From: Sanderia malayensis | Lineage: Eukaryota; Cnidaria; Scyphozoa; Semaeostomeae; Pelagiidae | Assembly: GCA_013076295.1 (NCBI GenBank) | Contig: RQOL01000709.1 | Location: 62,001-126,000 of the forward strand | Length of the DNA stretch: 64,000 nt | Direction of reading: 5' to 3' | Part shown: one piece after another, positions 59,960 to 64,000 of the stretch | Position numbering within the stretch: the stretch's first letter is position 1 | How the letters are laid out: every line of letters starts with the position of its first letter | Notes under the pieces: generated by a model | Databases searched by the model: none | What the model saw: only the letters and a program-made list of their open reading frames with translations | What the model was told of the DNA's origin: nothing | Program-made: the position numbers and the translations under genes

Positions 59960-62141
59960 TCTCTATATAATATAATTGGAGCGGTGACGGAAACAACGCT
60001 CAAAGACCCCCAGCGACGGCAGCTTTCTCACACAACTCCTAAAATTCTCCTGATAAGTTCTTTTTCAAAACCACTCACATGTGTTCCCAGTAACCTGTAT
60101 ATTTGCAATATCTATTTTGTTTTTCGAAATTCGTTTTCGTTTTCCAGATATTTTCCAGTTTCTACCTCGAAAATCCTTCCGCCCTTTGTTTTCGTTTCAA
60201 GTTTGCTTTGTGCACTTTGTCAGCTACTGCCGTGCCTCTACTTCTGTTTTGCGTGCGAGGGGGACGTGACCCGAGCTTCCTCGCGTACTAAAGCATCGAG
60301 TCGAACAAAACGTGCTGTGCCGTGCGACCCCCTGACAATTATTGCGTCTGGATGATGTCATGCTTCTGGAAAGATCCATCGTGCATTGTTTACCGTTTTC
60401 GAAACAATGAATCCCTGTTGCGTTTGACACTAATCCAGTCGCATCTATTGTTACTGTTACCTTTGATTGATGAGGAAGTTGCATCCTTCCTTCAGCGAAC
60501 GTGCAGTGGATGTCCATTTTCGAATTTGGGACGGGACAAACAGAATGAAATTGCTTTCGTTGCGTTGCTGCGTTTTATTTTTGATGCCGTTTTACTCGAG
60601 ATTTCCAACGAAAAGCTTCTCGGGATTTAACTGGTAAGTTGCTAAGTTGTTTCTATTTGCCTCTACTAAACTCCTCTGTGTCCTTCTTATTTTGTTTTCG
60701 ATTTATTATGATCCGTTGTTTACAGAACTTTCTGGGCGATCTAAAATTCTGAATAATTTTTTGCTTTACAAATCTTTTCAATCCTAAATCGAATGCTAAA
60801 ACCATGAATTGTCAATTTCTGCTTTTATAATTACAGGTCTGGATACAACCATCTAAAGAACGAATTTCAGAAACGACAATTTCGTGATTTCACTCAAACG
60901 AAAGCCATTCAAAGCACATGCAGTTGTCTAAAAGCTATTCCGCCCTTCCTTGCAATCAACTGGAATTTTACTTGAAACTTGCCATTCAGAACTGTTTCCC
61001 AAAGAACTTCACGGGTAAGTGACTAAGTTTTTTCTATATTTTCCCCTCAGCTGTATTGTTTTATTCAGCTCAGATTCCGTGATCAACAACTCGCTTTTCA
61101 AATTTCTCCAGCCGTGCAATATATTTTCAAAATCTCAATCATAGTCTCTATAAATTGACTCTGATTTGTTTGAGAGAGCTCTGATGGATCAATACTAAAA
61201 TTCTAAATCGATTTTTGCAGATTTCCATGTGAAACTCTAACTGGCCAGACTCGGAAACAGCTATTTTCATATTGCATTGCAGCAGGGCGTGCGGAGAAGC
61301 ACGGCAAATCCCACTTCACATGGATTCACTGACCTGCAATTCAAAACACGAAAGTCGTCGATTTGGCGTGTCACATGTGAGTGAATTGATTGAGAACTTT
61401 CATGATCTGCTGTATTTAAAACCCTTTTATATCACGAATTTTCGAATGCGTGTTCAGAAGCATTTCACTTTGGTGCCCCTCTAAAATTTTCATAATGCGC
61501 TTTTGTATTGCTTGCATGGATTCCTGTAGTCGTAAATATGTTTTTACGAATTTGAGTTGTATTTTTAATATTGTATATTCTCCAATCGAAATTTCGAATT
61601 AAATGGATCCAATTTGATATATACTATACTATTCGATCGCAATGCTTCTCTCTGTTCGGTTTAAATCGAGACATTTCTGGCACGCTCAGAAGTGCACGAA
61701 CATTTGCATCGTGGAAAAAATGGACCTGGAACAACCTTGGGATGGAATCAGACCTCGGGGCTTCCGTGGGGAAAAGGATGGAAATATGAGGATCAGAATC
61801 ATTTCAAATTAAATCATGGGAGAAAACATGGACCCAGAACAACCTTGGAATGAAAGTTGGGATCGCAGATCCCATGGACCATACTGTGGGGGAATAGATG
61901 CAACTTTGAAGATTTGAATGATTTCAAGCTAAGTCATGGGAGAAAACATGGACCTGGAACAACCTTGGAATGCAAATCGGAACTCGGGGATTCCATGGAC
62001 CATGTGGACGGCGAATGGAGCATTTCAATTATTTCAAATAAAGTTCCATTGCTTTGCGTGTCCGACGAACAGTGATCTTATCGCAATTTAACCAACTTTA
62101 ATTAGAATGGATTACTTAACGTGTCCGCCGCTGCAGGATGG
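59960..62141 (+). mobile_element. E6: segment with Helitron-like start and foreign interior
   Basis: Starts TCTCTATATAATATAATTGG directly after CTAG, like E2, then is unrelated to the family: no iterons, minisatellite or tail. It ends where E7 begins. It contains donor-like CTG|GTAAGTTG (60633) and GG|GTAAGTGA (61014), acceptor-like ATTACAG (60837) and TTTTTGCAG (61220), and AATAAA near 62036. The longest open frames (59984-60355, 60322-60630) match nothing I know. It may be a captured transcript fragment or a different Helitron lacking its 3' end. Confidence 0.45.
61715..62035 (+). repeat. Three degenerate tandem repeats of about 108-120 bp
   Basis: A core reading ATGGACCTGGAACAACCTTG or close variants recurs at about 61720, 61828 and 61948, followed each time by a TCGGGGATTCC-like stretch. 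It lies near the 3' end of the possible transcript in E6. Confidence 0.7.
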
Positions 62142-64000
62142 TCTATATATAATAAAATTGTACATCACGTGACCGGCCGACTGTGAACAATGGGCTATTG
62201 TTTGGTGAACAATTGACGTTCGAAAAAACAATTGGATCAAAGGAGCGGGCGTTGCCAGTCAAAGGCTTTTTTTCTGGGGGTCAATAAGGGTGCAAATTGG
62301 TATGGAAATGATTGCTGCATTGTGCTGATGAAACTAAAGCTTTCCGCTAATTTCTAGCCCCAGCGGTTCGGGAGTTATTGCCCATTTTGTGTTCCGACTT
62401 TCTAGAAAGTTCCCAAGATGGAGTTAATGAGATGCAAAACGAGCAGGGAGAAGCACGTGTTTTTTTAGTTGAACGGGCGGCAAGTTGCTCGGGTTTAAAC
62501 ATGAATACCTGCCGGAAATCAATTGTAAAGACGTGTCAATTGTTCTCAGGACCTGTGGAGACAATGTGTGGACAATTATTTCAAGGTATTTCTTTTATTT
62601 AATTGTTTTTGGCTCAAAATAGCACGAGTTTTGTTTTGTTTCAACTCACGTTTTTCTTTCGGCTCGAGGGCCTAACCAAAACACAAAGACAATTTTGATT
62701 TTCTTGGGTCGTTCTGCACCGATTTTGTCCATTTAAACTTTCGATAACTGTTTATTTACACGAGAACTAAAGTTATCTCGGGTTGTTTTTTTTGTTTTGT
62801 CGATTTTTCTCTGATTTTGGACAGTTTTGGCCGAGTTTGGGTTTTGCTGCGAAACACGAAATTTTCAAGCAACACGCGTGTGTTTGGCATTTGTGAAAAT
62901 TAATTTTTAACCTGCCAAAACTTTGTTTTTTTGACCCAAATACTTTCGATAAATGTTCGCCAAGCTATTAGCTTCATTTTGATATTTTCGTGGGTTCTGT
63001 AGGACGAAAATTTGCCACGTTAATTTAATTTGAAAGTTTTAGTGTTTTTAAAGTACCTTGATGAATTCATTTTTTCACTTTCAGAAGAAACGGATTTAAC
63101 GGGGGCGGCAGGGTGGGCGCTGGGTGGTCGCTTGCCAGGGGGAAGTATGGTAGGGTATGTATTGTAGGGTATGTATTTTAGGGTATGTATTGTAGGGTAT
63201 GTTATGTAGGGTATGTATTGTAGGGTATGTATTGTAGGGTATGTATTGCAGGGTATTTATTGTAGGGTATGTATTGTAAGGTATGTATTGTAGGGTATGT
63301 ATTGTACGTTATGTATTGTAGGCTTTGTATTGTAGGGTATGTATTGTAGGGTATGTATAGTAGGGTATGTTATGTAGGGTATGTATTGTAGGGTATTTAT
63401 TGTAGGGTATTTATTATAGGGTATGTATTGTAAGGTTTTTATTGTAGGGTATGTATTGTAGGGTATGTATTGTAGGGTATGTTATGTAGGGTATGTGTTG
63501 TAGGGTATGTTATGTAGGGTATGTATTGTAGGGTATTTATTGTAGGGTATTTATTATAGGGTATGTATTGTAAGGTATTTATTGTAGGGTATGTATTGTA
63601 GGGTATGTATTGTAGGGTATGCTTTGTAGGGTATGTGTTGTAGGGTATGTATTGTAGGGTATTTATTGTAGGTATTTATTGTAGGGTATTTATTGTAAGG
63701 TATTTACTGTAGGGTATGTATTGTAGGGTATGTATTATAGGGTATGTTATGTAGGGTATGTGTTGTAAGCTATGTATTGTAGGGTATTTATTGTAGGGTA
63801 TTTATTGTAGGGTATTTATTGTAGGGTATGTATTGTAGGGTATTTATTGTAGGGTTTGTATTGAAGGGTATGTATTGTATAGGGTATGTATTGTAGGGTA
63901 TGTATCGTAGAGTATGTATTGTAGGTATGTATTGTAGGGTATGTATGTATGTATGTATGTATGTATGTATGTATGGATGTATGTATGGGCATGAGCGGGA
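62142..64000 (+). mobile_element. Helitron E7, cut by the window end
   Basis: Starts TCTATATATAATAAAATTG; the bases before it are not CTAG, which confirms TC as the true 5' boundary. AACAAT at 62186, 62208 and 62227. The non-coding region is shortened at about 63030-63110, including a CACTTTCAGAAGAAACGG stretch shared only with L (16146-16210). Minisatellite 63148-63960 and the first 14 bases of a tail follow. Confidence 0.8.
63148..63960 (+). repeat. Minisatellite of E7
   Basis: About 58 units of the 14-bp repeat with many TATTTATTGTAGGG variants, ending in a TATG tract and the start of a tail at 63987. Confidence 0.93.

Noticed and set aside
60224..60517. Minus-strand frame in E6
   Set aside because: No splice signals on that strand; the motifs seen point to the plus strand.

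Overview
This window looks like a transposon-only stretch of a eukaryotic, probably metazoan, genome. The genes are split by short GT-AG introns, the DNA is AT-rich, and no single-copy host gene is evident. Almost all 64 kb can be read as one family of rolling-circle transposons (Helitrons) in head-to-tail arrays. I found no RNA gene, CRISPR array or prokaryotic signal. The species cannot be named from the sequence.

Family architecture, deduced by comparing copies: a 5' end beginning TCTATATATACTATTC; a CACGTG-centred palindrome and three or four AACAAT motifs 19-22 bp apart; about 1.3 kb of non-coding sequence with an internal three-fold degenerate repeat; a minisatellite of 14-bp units (consensus TATGTATTGTAGGG); a TATG microsatellite; in large copies a multi-exon Rep-helicase gene and accessory exons; and a GC-rich hairpin tail ending CCCCCGGCTAG. 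In most junctions the CTAG of one copy abuts the TC of the next.

Layout. On the minus strand left of a 100-N gap (19569-19668): the partial element B (17106-19568), one complete 16.1-kb autonomous-type element L (17105 down to 1006), and the start of another (1005 down to 1). On the plus strand right of the gap: the 3' part of an element (C, to 23308), then E1 (23309-26022), E2 (26023-31642, with an internal 1,422-bp triplication), E3 (31643-33559), E4 (33560-57049, carrying a damaged Rep-helicase gene with a 3,629-bp tandem duplication and a 6.8-kb minisatellite), E5 (57050-59959), E6 (59960-62141, unrelated interior with possible exons) and E7 (62142 onward). Segments 1-4649 and 19669-24315 are nearly identical inverted copies around the gap.

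The Rep-helicase gene has about eight exons: an N-terminal Q/P-rich part, a CxxC zinc-binding region, a Rep HUH nuclease with a YxxxY motif, and a PIF1-type helicase. The copy in L keeps the HUH and Walker motifs but has several 1-nt frameshifts. The copy in E4 has an in-frame stop and HUH changed to HAQ. L and C also carry a small three-exon acidic/basic gene that I do not recognise. Many frameshifts are 1-nt indels, so some may be consensus errors rather than true decay.
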